Below, piece after piece: positions 19,550 to 27,845 of a DNA stretch of 64,000 bases (positions are counted from its first letter, which is position 1; the number at the start of each line of letters is the position of its first letter). Made by a program: the position numbers and the translations under genes. The stretch comes from Bacteroidota bacterium. Its GTDB lineage: Bacteria; Bacteroidota; Ignavibacteria; Ignavibacteriales; Ignavibacteriaceae. The stretch lies in NCBI GenBank assembly GCA_022573715.1, contig JACZTL010000001.1, positions 186,001 through 250,000 of the forward strand, in the 5' to 3' direction. Below the pieces are notes generated by a model that worked only from the letters and a program-made list of their open reading frames with translations, had not been told where the DNA came from and did not search any database.

Positions 19550-19658
19550 TTTCGTATTCCTCGTTTCAATTTTTTAAATTTAACGTTTCGTCTGAATTTC
19601 ATTGAAAATAATTCTTTTTATGATTAAGTTCGTACAATATTTAATAAAATAAATATAT

Positions 19659-20330
19659 ATGACAATGATAAATTTACTGGCAATAGCAGTAACCTCTTAT
19701 TTGCTGGGTTCAATTCCGAACAGCATAATTTTAAGTAAAATGGCTAAAGGAATTGATATACGCGAACATGGAAGCGGTAACGCAGGGGGTACAAATGTAA
19801 TTAGGGTTTTGGGATTTAAACTCGGATTGTCGGTGATTTTTTTGGATGCTCTTAAAGGAGCTCTTGCTGTAATTGTAATTGCCCGATTATTTTCAGGATC
19901 AATGCCGTTCAATAACTTAACGCCTTTTGACGATTTCACACTTGTACAAATAATTGCCGGTATTTCTGCTGTAGTTGGTCATATTTGGACTATCTTTGCC
20001 GGATTTAAAGGTGGTAAAGGAATAGCTACCGCTTTAGGTATGCTGCTTATCATAATTACTATTGATATGTTAATTGCTGTCGGTGTATTTCTAATAGTTG
20101 TCTCTATTTCAAGATATATATCGCTCGGTTCTATTTCTGCTGCAATTACTGTTCCGTTGGCTTTATTTGCAAGAGAAAATATATTCCATGTAAATATTCC
20201 GGGTTATCATATTTTACTTCCATTTATTATAATTATTTCTTTGTTAGTGATTTTAACACATCGTGAAAATATTACACGCTTGTTAAAAGGTAATGAAAGT
20301 AAATTAAACTTCACTAAAAAGAAAAAATAA
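19659..20330 (+). CDS. plsY: Glycerol-3-phosphate acyltransferase PlsY
   Basis: PlsY, an integral membrane enzyme, acylates glycerol 3-phosphate from acyl-phosphate at the first step of phospholipid synthesis. The three catalytic loops are visible: GSIPNSIILSK, then GSGNAGGTNVIRVLG near residue 38, and GFKGGKGIATALG near residue 110. About five to six hydrophobic segments surround them. The length of 223 residues is normal and the C-terminus is lysine-rich. It is paired with gpsA 14 bases downstream, which makes its glycerol phosphate substrate, so the two form a functional unit. Confidence 0.95.
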   Translation: MTMINLLAIAVTSYLLGSIPNSIILSKMAKGIDIREHGSGNAGGTNVIRVLGFKLGLSVIFLDALKGALAVIVIARLFSGSMPFNNLTPFDDFTLVQIIAGISAVVGHIWTIFAGFKGGKGIATALGMLLIIITIDMLIAVGVFLIVVSISRYISLGSISAAITVPLALFARENIFHVNIPGYHILLPFIIIISLLVILTHRENITRLLKGNESKLNFTKKKK

Positions 20331-20344
20331 ACTATACAAATGAT

Positions 20345-21340
20345 ATGAGAATTTCCGTTCTTGGGGCAGGCGGTTGGGGAACTACTTTAGCTATTCTTCT
20401 TCATTATAACGGTCACTCCGTTACACTTTGGGAATATAAAAAAGATTACGCAAAAATATTGGATAAGAAACGAGAAAATAAAACTTATCTCCCTGGTATT
20501 CCAATCCCTATTGATTTAACAATTACTCACAATCTTAATGAAGCTGCTATTGATAATAATATGATTGTGCTTGCAGTTCCCTCTCAGTTTTTAAGAAGTG
20601 TTATAAAAAAGATTGATAAAAATTTGTTAAAGAATTCAATCTTGGTAAGTGTATCAAAAGGAATTGAAAACAACACCCTGATGACTATGTCTCAAATGCT
20701 TCTCGATGCAGTGCCTACATTATCAGAAAATCAGATCGGTGTACTTTCCGGTCCGAGTCACGCTGAAGAAGTAAGCAGAAGAATTCCTACAACCGTAGTA
20801 ACCGCATCAAAAGATATTGAAACTTCAAAATCGATACAAAGTGCTTTTATTACTTCTTACTTTAGAGCATACGCTTCAACTGATGTTTTGGGTGTTGAAC
20901 TTGGTGGTGCTTTTAAAAATGTAATTGCAATTGGTGCAGGAATAATTGACGGTGTAAAATACGGCGATAACACTAAAGCCGCTATAATGACTAGAGGAAT
21001 TGCAGAAATATCTCGCCTTGGTGTAGCAATGGGAGCAAATCCGGAAACATTTGCCGGACTTTCAGGTATGGGTGACTTGATTGTAACCTGTATGAGCAAA
21101 CATAGCAGAAACCGTTATGTAGGTGAACAAATAGGCGGCGGGAAAAAATTAAAACAGGTATTAAAAGAAATGACAATGGTAGCCGAAGGAGTAATGACAA
21201 GTAAATCTGCATCTCAGCTTGCAAAAAAAATGAAAGTTAACACTCCGATTACAAACGAAGTTTACAATATTCTTTTCAAAGATAAGGACCCCCTCAAAGC
21301 CACAACAGATTTAATGACCCGCGATATGAAAATGGAGTGA
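20345..21340 (+). CDS. gpsA: Glycerol-3-phosphate dehydrogenase [NAD(P)+]
   Basis: GpsA reduces dihydroxyacetone phosphate to sn-glycerol 3-phosphate for phospholipid synthesis. The N-terminal Rossmann motif is GAGGWGTTLA (residues 7-16). VLAVPSQFLR, SVSKGIE, LSGPSHAEEV and the catalytic lysine region LGGAFKNVIAIGAG follow, and then the C-terminal GLSGMGDLIVTC and RNRYVGEQIGGG. The length of 331 residues is normal. It follows plsY and supplies its substrate; tpiA earlier in the window supplies the precursor pool. Confidence 0.97.
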   Translation: MRISVLGAGGWGTTLAILLHYNGHSVTLWEYKKDYAKILDKKRENKTYLPGIPIPIDLTITHNLNEAAIDNNMIVLAVPSQFLRSVIKKIDKNLLKNSILVSVSKGIENNTLMTMSQMLLDAVPTLSENQIGVLSGPSHAEEVSRRIPTTVVTASKDIETSKSIQSAFITSYFRAYASTDVLGVELGGAFKNVIAIGAGIIDGVKYGDNTKAAIMTRGIAEISRLGVAMGANPETFAGLSGMGDLIVTCMSKHSRNRYVGEQIGGGKKLKQVLKEMTMVAEGVMTSKSASQLAKKMKVNTPITNEVYNILFKDKDPLKATTDLMTRDMKME

Positions 21341-21368
21341 TTATTATATTTTTTATTTACACCGTAAG

Positions 21369-21425
21369 GACGTTTAATCCGTTTACGTTCGTCAAATACG
21401 AACTACATCGGACAGGTTAAACGTC
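21369..21425. repeat. Nested inverted repeat between convergent gpsA and dgt
   Basis: The outer arms GACGTTTAA (21369-21377) and TTAAACGTC (21417-21425) are perfect complements. Inside them GTTCG (21387-21391) and CGAAC (21399-21403) form a second stem with a 7-base loop. The position between converging genes suggests a two-way terminator, but there is no long T-run, so a small mobile palindrome is also possible. Confidence 0.5.
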
Positions 21426-21451
21426 TCTGTTAAAAAATAATTAAAACCATT

Positions 21452-22834
21452 CTATGCAGATGGCAATGATATGCCCTTTATTCTTCTGAATAAAGATATT
21501 GCAAAAGAATCTGTCATTCCTGAAACATAATCTGTAACTCTCAATAAACGGTTATACAAATTACTCCCAACTTTACTGTCTTTATTTAAATACTGTATTG
21601 GTAAAAGTTGTACTATAGATTTATTTTTTGTGGAAAGTTTACCTTCCACAACTTCGTTAACTGCTTTTATAAATATATCCAGCAAACCGCCAATTACTTC
21701 ATAACCTGCTGCTTCTCTTTCAATTACACTTTTGTAAGAATAATTTTTTTTAACTGAAATCTTTTTAATTGTTTTCAATGTTTTTTTTGTGGGAATGTGT
21801 GTAATTAAATCATCATACATTTTCCCATTTAAAATTCTGTTTTCGTTTTCTAAAAAACATTCGGATAATTGCTTAACAAGATTGCTTATTGTTTTTGCTC
21901 TTAAATAACCGATTTTATCGTGTTTGTTTCTTTGTTTATATAAAGGAAGATTTTGATTACTTACAAATGGCATAAGTAATTCTTCTGTTTCTTCGAATGT
22001 TAAAAGCCCCAACCTGAAAGCATCTTCCAAATCCATAATTCCGTAACAGATATCGTCTGCAGCTTCAACCAAATATGTAAGGGGATGGCGTGCCCAAATA
22101 GAATTACCTTTTTCTTTATTCATTTTACTTAGACCAACATCTTCAGCGACTTTTTCAAAAATATGTTTTTCGGACTGAAAGTACCCGTGTTTTCTGTAAA
22201 TCTTTTTTCCTTTAATATTGGTTAAATCTTTCCCGGTCAATTTTGATTCTCGTGGATACTTGGTAAATGCACCAAGAGTTGCAAGACTAAGGCGTAACCC
22301 TCCTGTAATATTGGGGTTTTGAAGTATCGTTATTATTCTAAAGCCTTGAGCGTTGCCTTCAAAGTTTATTAAATCACTCCATTTTTTTTCGCTTTTAATT
22401 TTTTCTTTTAAATATTTACCTTCACCATTCTTAAAATATTCTGATATCGCATCTTCACCCGAGTGACCGAACGGAGGATTACCAATATCGTGCGCTAAGC
22501 AAGCGGCAGCAACAATTTCTCCAAAGTTAAATGAAATATATTTATCCATTAAATTCGGATGCCTTTCGATTAAAGTTTTACCAACAAGGTTACCGAGAGA
22601 CCTACCTACGCAGGATACTTCCAAACTATGTGTAAGGCGTGTATGAACAAAATCATTTTCTGGTAATGGAAATACTTGCGTTTTATCCTGCAGCCTTCTA
22701 AAAGCAGAACTGAACACAATTCTGTCAAAGTCTCTTTGAAACTGACTTCTGCCGTCACTTTTAGATTTTTTTGTTTGACCGTATATTTCTGTCGATAATA
22801 AATTTTCCCAGTTCAATTGGATATCCTTTAACAT
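21452..22834 (-). CDS. dgt: Deoxyguanosinetriphosphate triphosphohydrolase (dGTPase), HD superfamily
   Basis: The enzyme splits dGTP to deoxyguanosine and triphosphate. HD-domain metal ligands are visible in TRLTHSLEVSCVGRSLG and AACLAHDIGNPPFGHSGEDAI. The N-terminal motif GRSQFQRDFDRIVFSSAFRRL and the EAADDICYGIMDLEDA helix with the later HD-family aspartate complete the family pattern. The length of 460 residues fits the E. coli Dgt-like class rather than the shorter YpgQ type. It is transcribed toward gpsA and divergently from recG, with about 105 AT-rich bases between dgt and recG. Confidence 0.95.
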   Translation of the reverse strand: MLKDIQLNWENLLSTEIYGQTKKSKSDGRSQFQRDFDRIVFSSAFRRLQDKTQVFPLPENDFVHTRLTHSLEVSCVGRSLGNLVGKTLIERHPNLMDKYISFNFGEIVAAACLAHDIGNPPFGHSGEDAISEYFKNGEGKYLKEKIKSEKKWSDLINFEGNAQGFRIITILQNPNITGGLRLSLATLGAFTKYPRESKLTGKDLTNIKGKKIYRKHGYFQSEKHIFEKVAEDVGLSKMNKEKGNSIWARHPLTYLVEAADDICYGIMDLEDAFRLGLLTFEETEELLMPFVSNQNLPLYKQRNKHDKIGYLRAKTISNLVKQLSECFLENENRILNGKMYDDLITHIPTKKTLKTIKKISVKKNYSYKSVIEREAAGYEVIGGLLDIFIKAVNEVVEGKLSTKNKSIVQLLPIQYLNKDSKVGSNLYNRLLRVTDYVSGMTDSFAISLFRRIKGISLPSA

Positions 22835-22940
22835 TCATTAGATTTATAAACATAAAATAAACATACTGTTTTAATTATAAAAAGTAATAATCATTTAAAA
22901 TATTGTTTTTACTAATCACTTCAATTAATTTAATTGTTAA

Positions 22941-25151
22941 ATGAATTCCATTAATGAAAATATTCTTAATCAATCTGTGCAGTATGTTAAAGCTGTCGGA
23001 CCAAAACGTGCAGAATCCTTTGAATCGATTGGAATTAAAACAATAAGGGATTTGCTATTTTATTTCCCTTCTAAACACCTTGACCGCAGCACAACTCTTA
23101 CAATTGGTAAAGCATACTCATACCTGGTTGACGGCTACGAAGGAGAAATTACAATAATTGCAGAGGTTGTTAAAAAAGGAAAAAGAAGATACGGGAAAAA
23201 GGAAATGATAAAAGTCTCTTTAAAAGATTCAACAGGTTTATTTGAATGTGTCTGGTTTCAGGGTGTTAAATACATTTATGATATTTTCCAAGAAGGAAAA
23301 ACTTATGCGGTTTCAGGTAAACCTACAAGATCAAAATATGGAGATATGCAGTTAATACATCCTGATTACGACAGAATAAGTCAAGATGAAACCAATGAGT
23401 ATTTAAACACAGGTAAAATAATCCCTTTTTACAGAATTCCGAAAACAATAAAGAACAAAAATCTTGGTGATTTTAGTCTCCGCCGTATTTTAAATAATGC
23501 TGTAGAAAAATATGCTGATCTTTTGCAGGAAACCTTACCGGAAAACATCGTTCAAGGAAATGATCTATTGAAAATAAATGAAGCCGTAAAAAACATCCAT
23601 TTTCCCTTAGGCAAAGAAAGTTACAACAAGGCATTAAAGAGATTTAAATTTGAAGAAATATTTTATCTTGAAATTTTAATAGCATTAAGAAAATACCAAT
23701 ATAAAAGTACTTTCCCGGGTATAGCAATGAACATAAATAATAATTTGCTTAAAAACTTTTTAGATTTTCTTCCATATAAATTAACTGATGACCAGCAAAA
23801 TACATTAAGAGATATTTTTGCTGATATGAAAATGGCCCAACCAATGAACCGACTTATACAAGGAGATGTGGGAAGCGGAAAAACTATTGTTTCTTTAATT
23901 GCAATGATAATTGCTGCAGATAACGGTTATCAATCAGTGCTGATGGCGCCAACAGAAATACTTGCTGACCAGCATTACAAAAATATTTCCAAAATGTTAA
24001 ATGACTTTGCGAATAAAAATAATTTTGATCCAATTCAAGTTTCTCTTTTAATCGGCGGACAAAATAAAAAAGATAGAACAAAAGTATTGAAAAAAATAGA
24101 GACCGGAGAATCAAAAATAATTATTGGAACACACGCTTTGTTTGAAGAAAAAGTATCCTTCAACAACCTCGGTTTGATCATAGTTGATGAACAGCATCGT
24201 TTTGGTGTTGAGCAAAGAGGAAAACTTTTAAAAAAAGGTAAGGTCCCTGATGTAATTGTAATGAGCGCAACTCCTATTCCGAGAACTTTAACAATGACTG
24301 TTTATGCTGATTTGGATGTTTCCTTAATTAAAGAATTGCCCAGGGGAAGAAAAAAAATAAAAACCGTTTTACGCAGAGGGTCAAATCTTCCGGATATTTA
24401 CAATTACATTGTTAATAAAGCAAAAGAAGGTATTCAATCTTTTATAGTCTATCCTCTTGTTGAGGACTCGGAGAAATTGGAATTAAAATCTGCAGAAACT
24501 TATTACAATAACTTAACAAATACTTTTTTTAATGATATAAATGTTGGATTGTTACACGGGAGAATGAGTTGGCAGGAAAAAGAAAATATAATGCTTCAAT
24601 TTAAAGCACATAAATTTAATGTTTTAATCTCAACTACAGTAATTGAAGTTGGTATTGATATTCCTAATGCAAATATTATTTTAATAAATGATGCTCATCG
24701 TTTTGGTCTTTCGCAGCTTCATCAATTAAGAGGAAGAGTAGGAAGAAGTGAAAAACAAGCTTATTGTATTTTAGTTACCGATGATAAAAATATAAAATAT
24801 AATTTAAAAAAAGATATTAGTATAGAATATTTATCAACAGTTCAATTAAACATGTATAAATCTTCTATAAGATTAAATTCTATGGTTAAATATTCCGATG
24901 GTTTTAAACTAGCAGAAATTGATTTAAAACTTCGCGGCCCCGGAGATATTTTCGGAACAAAGCAAAGTGGTTTACCGGATTTAGTTTTTATTGATATCGT
25001 TAATGATACTGATATTATTGAGGATGCTAAGTATATAGCATTCAAATTAATTAAGGATGACATTAAATTAGAAAAAGAAAAAAACAATCTTATCCGTCAA
25101 CAATTAAAAAACAATTACTCTTCACATTTTTTCTATTCAAAAATAGCTTAA
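22941..25151 (+). CDS. recG: ATP-dependent DNA helicase RecG
   Basis: RecG remodels stalled forks and branched DNA. The N-terminal wedge domain begins with VKAVGPKRAESFESIGI and contains an OB fold (residues about 60-160). The helicase core has Walker A GDVGSGKTIVSL near 315, the DEQH box IIVDEQHRFGVEQRG, MSATPIPRTLTMT, STTVIEVGIDIPNA and motif VI QLRGRVGRSEKQAYC. The last 60 residues match the RecG C-terminal domain (LKLRGPGDIFGTKQSGLPDL). At 736 residues it is slightly longer than the usual ~690. It stands alone. Confidence 0.97.
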   Translation: MNSINENILNQSVQYVKAVGPKRAESFESIGIKTIRDLLFYFPSKHLDRSTTLTIGKAYSYLVDGYEGEITIIAEVVKKGKRRYGKKEMIKVSLKDSTGLFECVWFQGVKYIYDIFQEGKTYAVSGKPTRSKYGDMQLIHPDYDRISQDETNEYLNTGKIIPFYRIPKTIKNKNLGDFSLRRILNNAVEKYADLLQETLPENIVQGNDLLKINEAVKNIHFPLGKESYNKALKRFKFEEIFYLEILIALRKYQYKSTFPGIAMNINNNLLKNFLDFLPYKLTDDQQNTLRDIFADMKMAQPMNRLIQGDVGSGKTIVSLIAMIIAADNGYQSVLMAPTEILADQHYKNISKMLNDFANKNNFDPIQVSLLIGGQNKKDRTKVLKKIETGESKIIIGTHALFEEKVSFNNLGLIIVDEQHRFGVEQRGKLLKKGKVPDVIVMSATPIPRTLTMTVYADLDVSLIKELPRGRKKIKTVLRRGSNLPDIYNYIVNKAKEGIQSFIVYPLVEDSEKLELKSAETYYNNLTNTFFNDINVGLLHGRMSWQEKENIMLQFKAHKFNVLISTTVIEVGIDIPNANIILINDAHRFGLSQLHQLRGRVGRSEKQAYCILVTDDKNIKYNLKKDISIEYLSTVQLNMYKSSIRLNSMVKYSDGFKLAEIDLKLRGPGDIFGTKQSGLPDLVFIDIVNDTDIIEDAKYIAFKLIKDDIKLEKEKNNLIRQQLKNNYSSHFFYSKIA

Positions 25152-25190
25152 TTATTTTTTTTTATTAAAATTAATTAATAATTTTTTTTA

Positions 25191-25218
25191 TTGACTTAAT
25201 ACTTTTATTAATTATATT
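25191..25218 (+). promoter_or_regulatory. Putative sigma-70-type promoter of the ATP-grasp/GNAT/KamA cluster
   Basis: TTGACT at 25191-25196 and TATATT at 25213-25218 are spaced by 16 bases. The ribosome site AAAGGA lies at 25234-25239, before the first cluster gene. The surrounding DNA is very AT-rich, so this is a tentative call. Confidence 0.4.
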
Positions 25219-25256
25219 TATAAAAAAAATTTTAAAGGATATTTATTTTTTCTTCA

Positions 25257-26327
25257 TTGTACAAAAATAAATTAAATGTTGGTTTAACTTTTAATGTTAA
25301 GCCTGATGATGAGGTCTTATCACAAGAGTTTTTTGCTCCATCACCTGCCACTGATGTGCAGACACAAACTTCAATGGATACTTACGCTGAATGGGATTCT
25401 TGGGAAACAATAGATGCATTAACACAAGCACTTGAATTATATAATAACGTTATTTTAATTGAAGGAAACCAAGAAGCTTACATTAAATTAAAAGAAACAA
25501 AACCTGATATTGTATTTAATGTTACAGAGGGTTTTAACGGTATAAGCAGAGAGGCACAAATTCCGGCTATGTTAGATTTGTTAAATATCCCTTACACCGG
25601 CTCTGACCCATTAACTCTTTCAACTTGTTTAGATAAATCACGAACAAAAGAAATTTTATCTTATCATAAAATTCCAAATTGTAAATTTACAACCACAAAA
25701 TATATTGATCAATTAAATTTAGGGGACATACGTTTTCCTTTAATTGTAAAACCCGTTTCCGAAGGTTCGAGTAAAGGAATTTATTCTTCTTCTTTCGTAT
25801 CAAACGAAAACGAATTATTTATCGAAGTTAAAAGAGTTACAGAAAATTATAATCAAACAGCTCTTATAGAAGAATATCTCCCGGGAAGAGAGTTTACCGT
25901 AGCATTACTTGGTAACGATGATGAAATTGAAATTCTTCCGATTGTAGAATTAAATTATAAAGATTTTCCTGATGATTTGACACACATATATTCTTATGAA
26001 GCAAAATGGTTGATTGACACAAAAGATAATCCGCTTAAAGCATTTACTTGTCCGGCAAAAATTTCGCATTCATTAGAACAAATAATTAGAAGAACTGCCT
26101 TGCAAACTTTTAATGTTTTAAATTGCAAAGATTGGGGTAGAATAGATTTAAGATTGGATACCGACGGAATACCTAACGTAATAGAAATAAATCCGTTACC
26201 CGGAATACTTCCCGATCCAAGAGAAAACTCAAGCTTTCCTAAAGCGGCATTTGCTTCCGGTCTTACTTATAATGAAATGATTAATAAAGTTTTATATATT
26301 TCAGCTAAAAGACATGGGCTAGTTTGA
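25257..26327 (+). CDS. ATP-grasp ligase, D-alanine--D-alanine ligase-like (first of a tandem pair)
   Basis: This 356-residue protein has the DdlA-like ATP-grasp layout: an N-terminal domain, IPYTGSDPLTLSTCLDKSRTKEIL near residue 115, the ATP-binding KPVSEGSSKGIYSS with IEEYLPGREFTVALLG, and the metal-binding end WGRIDLRLDTDGIPNVIEINPLPG. The canonical Ddl N-terminal glycine-rich motif is not kept, and a different paralogue follows directly, so cell-wall D-Ala-D-Ala synthesis is unlikely to be its job. The cluster suggests ligation of an amino acid made by the KamA-like enzyme. The start is uncertain: TTG 25257 has AAAGGA 17 bases upstream, while ATT at 25245 has ideal spacing. Confidence 0.8.
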   Translation: MYKNKLNVGLTFNVKPDDEVLSQEFFAPSPATDVQTQTSMDTYAEWDSWETIDALTQALELYNNVILIEGNQEAYIKLKETKPDIVFNVTEGFNGISREAQIPAMLDLLNIPYTGSDPLTLSTCLDKSRTKEILSYHKIPNCKFTTTKYIDQLNLGDIRFPLIVKPVSEGSSKGIYSSSFVSNENELFIEVKRVTENYNQTALIEEYLPGREFTVALLGNDDEIEILPIVELNYKDFPDDLTHIYSYEAKWLIDTKDNPLKAFTCPAKISHSLEQIIRRTALQTFNVLNCKDWGRIDLRLDTDGIPNVIEINPLPGILPDPRENSSFPKAAFASGLTYNEMINKVLYISAKRHGLV

Positions 26328-27385
26328 AACAGAATAAAAAAATACTAATTACCTACAATGCTCCTGTAAGTATTTATTCTATTTATACAGGTAAACCAGG
26401 TACAATTGATACTGATAAAAAAGACCTTTCTGAAAAAGGATTTGCCGCAGAGATTAAGTATATAAAATCTTCACTTAGTAATTATTACGATGTTGTAGAA
26501 ACCCTTGCTGTTACTAAAAATATTGAGTCTACAATATATAAAATTGATGAATTTGAACCTGATGTGATCTATAATTTTGTCGAATCAATAGAAGGAATTG
26601 CAAGCTATGAATATTGTATAGCAGGTATATATGAATTACTCGGTTATGAATATACAGGCAACACTCCACAAACTTTAGGTAATTGTTTAAACAAATCAAT
26701 AACAAAAAACATTTTACGTGCTTTTAATATAAATACACCTAAGTCAATAATTATTTCCAATACTAATGATTTAAAGGATGGTGAATTTCCAATAGAATTC
26801 CCCGTGATAATCAAACTGTTAAAAGAGGATGCAAGTATAGGTATATCCGAATTCTCTGTTGTTAATAATTTTAAAATGTTAAATAAACAAATTGAATTTT
26901 TATTTAACACTTATAAAAGTGAAATAATAATTGAAGAATACATCGAGGGTAGAGAATTAAATGTTGCCGTGTTGGGCAATACTCTTCTGCCAATATCGGA
27001 AATATCATTTAAAGGTTTACCGAAAGATTTACCTAAAATTGTAACTTATGAGAGCAAATGGATTGACGATAGTGTTTATTACAACAACACAAAATCGATT
27101 TGTCCTGCGAAACTTAATGGACAATTAATGAAATTAGTAGAAGATGTTGCTATAAAAGCAATAAATGCTTTAAATTGTAGAGACTATGCAAGAGTTGATA
27201 TTAGATTAAGTAATGATAATATCCTTTATGTGATTGAAATAAATCCTAATCCCGATATTTCGGTTGACTCGGGTTTTAGCAGAGCAGCAAAATATCATGG
27301 TTTAACGCACGGACAGTTACTTTATAAAATTTCAGAATTTGCTCTTAACAGATCAATAAATGATACGCAAGATAAAGCAGTCTGA
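26324..27385 (+). CDS. ATP-grasp ligase, D-alanine--D-alanine ligase-like (second of a tandem pair)
   Basis: This 353-residue paralogue of the preceding ligase shares the same blocks: YTGNTPQTLGNCLNKSITKNIL, an ATP-binding IKLLKEDASIGIS, IIEEYIEGRELNVAVLG, and the C-terminal metal site YARVDIRLSNDNILYVIEINPNPD. The two proteins are clearly related but diverged, as expected for enzymes acting on different substrates or successive steps. Its TTG start overlaps the previous stop (TTGA), and its last 26 bases overlap the GNAT gene, so translation is tightly coupled. The real substrate is unknown; peptide-bond formation between a beta-amino acid and another carboxylate is a reasonable guess. Confidence 0.8.
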   Translation: MKQNKKILITYNAPVSIYSIYTGKPGTIDTDKKDLSEKGFAAEIKYIKSSLSNYYDVVETLAVTKNIESTIYKIDEFEPDVIYNFVESIEGIASYEYCIAGIYELLGYEYTGNTPQTLGNCLNKSITKNILRAFNINTPKSIIISNTNDLKDGEFPIEFPVIIKLLKEDASIGISEFSVVNNFKMLNKQIEFLFNTYKSEIIIEEYIEGRELNVAVLGNTLLPISEISFKGLPKDLPKIVTYESKWIDDSVYYNNTKSICPAKLNGQLMKLVEDVAIKAINALNCRDYARVDIRLSNDNILYVIEINPNPDISVDSGFSRAAKYHGLTHGQLLYKISEFALNRSINDTQDKAV

Positions 27386-27836
27386 TAAAAACGTTTTAGA
27401 AGAAATGCTGAATAATATACCTACTTTTACGGGAGATGAAGTAAGAGTCGCAATGGAGCTAATAAATATAGCAGTTACTATTACAGAACAAACTGATTAT
27501 AATATTTTTGTTTACGAAGAAAAAAACAATATTCTCGGTTATCATTGCACAGGTAAAAGACCTTTGACAGATGCTGTTTACGATTTATACTGGATTGTAG
27601 TTGATGTAAATTATCAGGGTAAAGGAATAGGTGAAAAGTTATTACAACACGCTAAAAATTTTGTTAACAAAAAAAAAGGAAGATGGTTATTAATTGAAAC
27701 TTCTTCAGTGGATAATTATCAAAAGACAAGAAATTTTTATACACAAAATAATTTTGAAGTAATTTCAAAAATTCAAGACTTTTACAAAGTTAATGATGAT
27801 CTAATTATTTACGGTAAAAAATTTAATAACATTTAA
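27360..27836 (+). CDS. GNAT family N-acetyltransferase
   Basis: This single GNAT domain of 158 residues has the acetyl-CoA binding motif A VDVNYQGKGIGEKLLQHA near residues 88-105 and a motif B region SSVDNYQKTRNFYTQNNFEVISK near the end. It overlaps the second ATP-grasp gene by 26 bases and ends 9 bases before the KamA-type gene. In archaea and bacteria AblB, a GNAT enzyme beside the lysine 2,3-aminomutase AblA, makes N-epsilon-acetyl-beta-lysine. This protein could play a similar part, but it is not recognisably AblB and the two ligases make the setting different. Confidence 0.8.
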   Translation: MIRKIKQSDKNVLEEMLNNIPTFTGDEVRVAMELINIAVTITEQTDYNIFVYEEKNNILGYHCTGKRPLTDAVYDLYWIVVDVNYQGKGIGEKLLQHAKNFVNKKKGRWLLIETSSVDNYQKTRNFYTQNNFEVISKIQDFYKVNDDLIIYGKKFNNI

Positions 27837-27845
27837 GGATAAATT

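Noticed and set aside
25257-27385. Housekeeping D-alanine--D-alanine ligase
   Set aside because: Two diverged copies in tandem with a GNAT and an aminomutase, away from mur genes, do not fit the cell-wall role.
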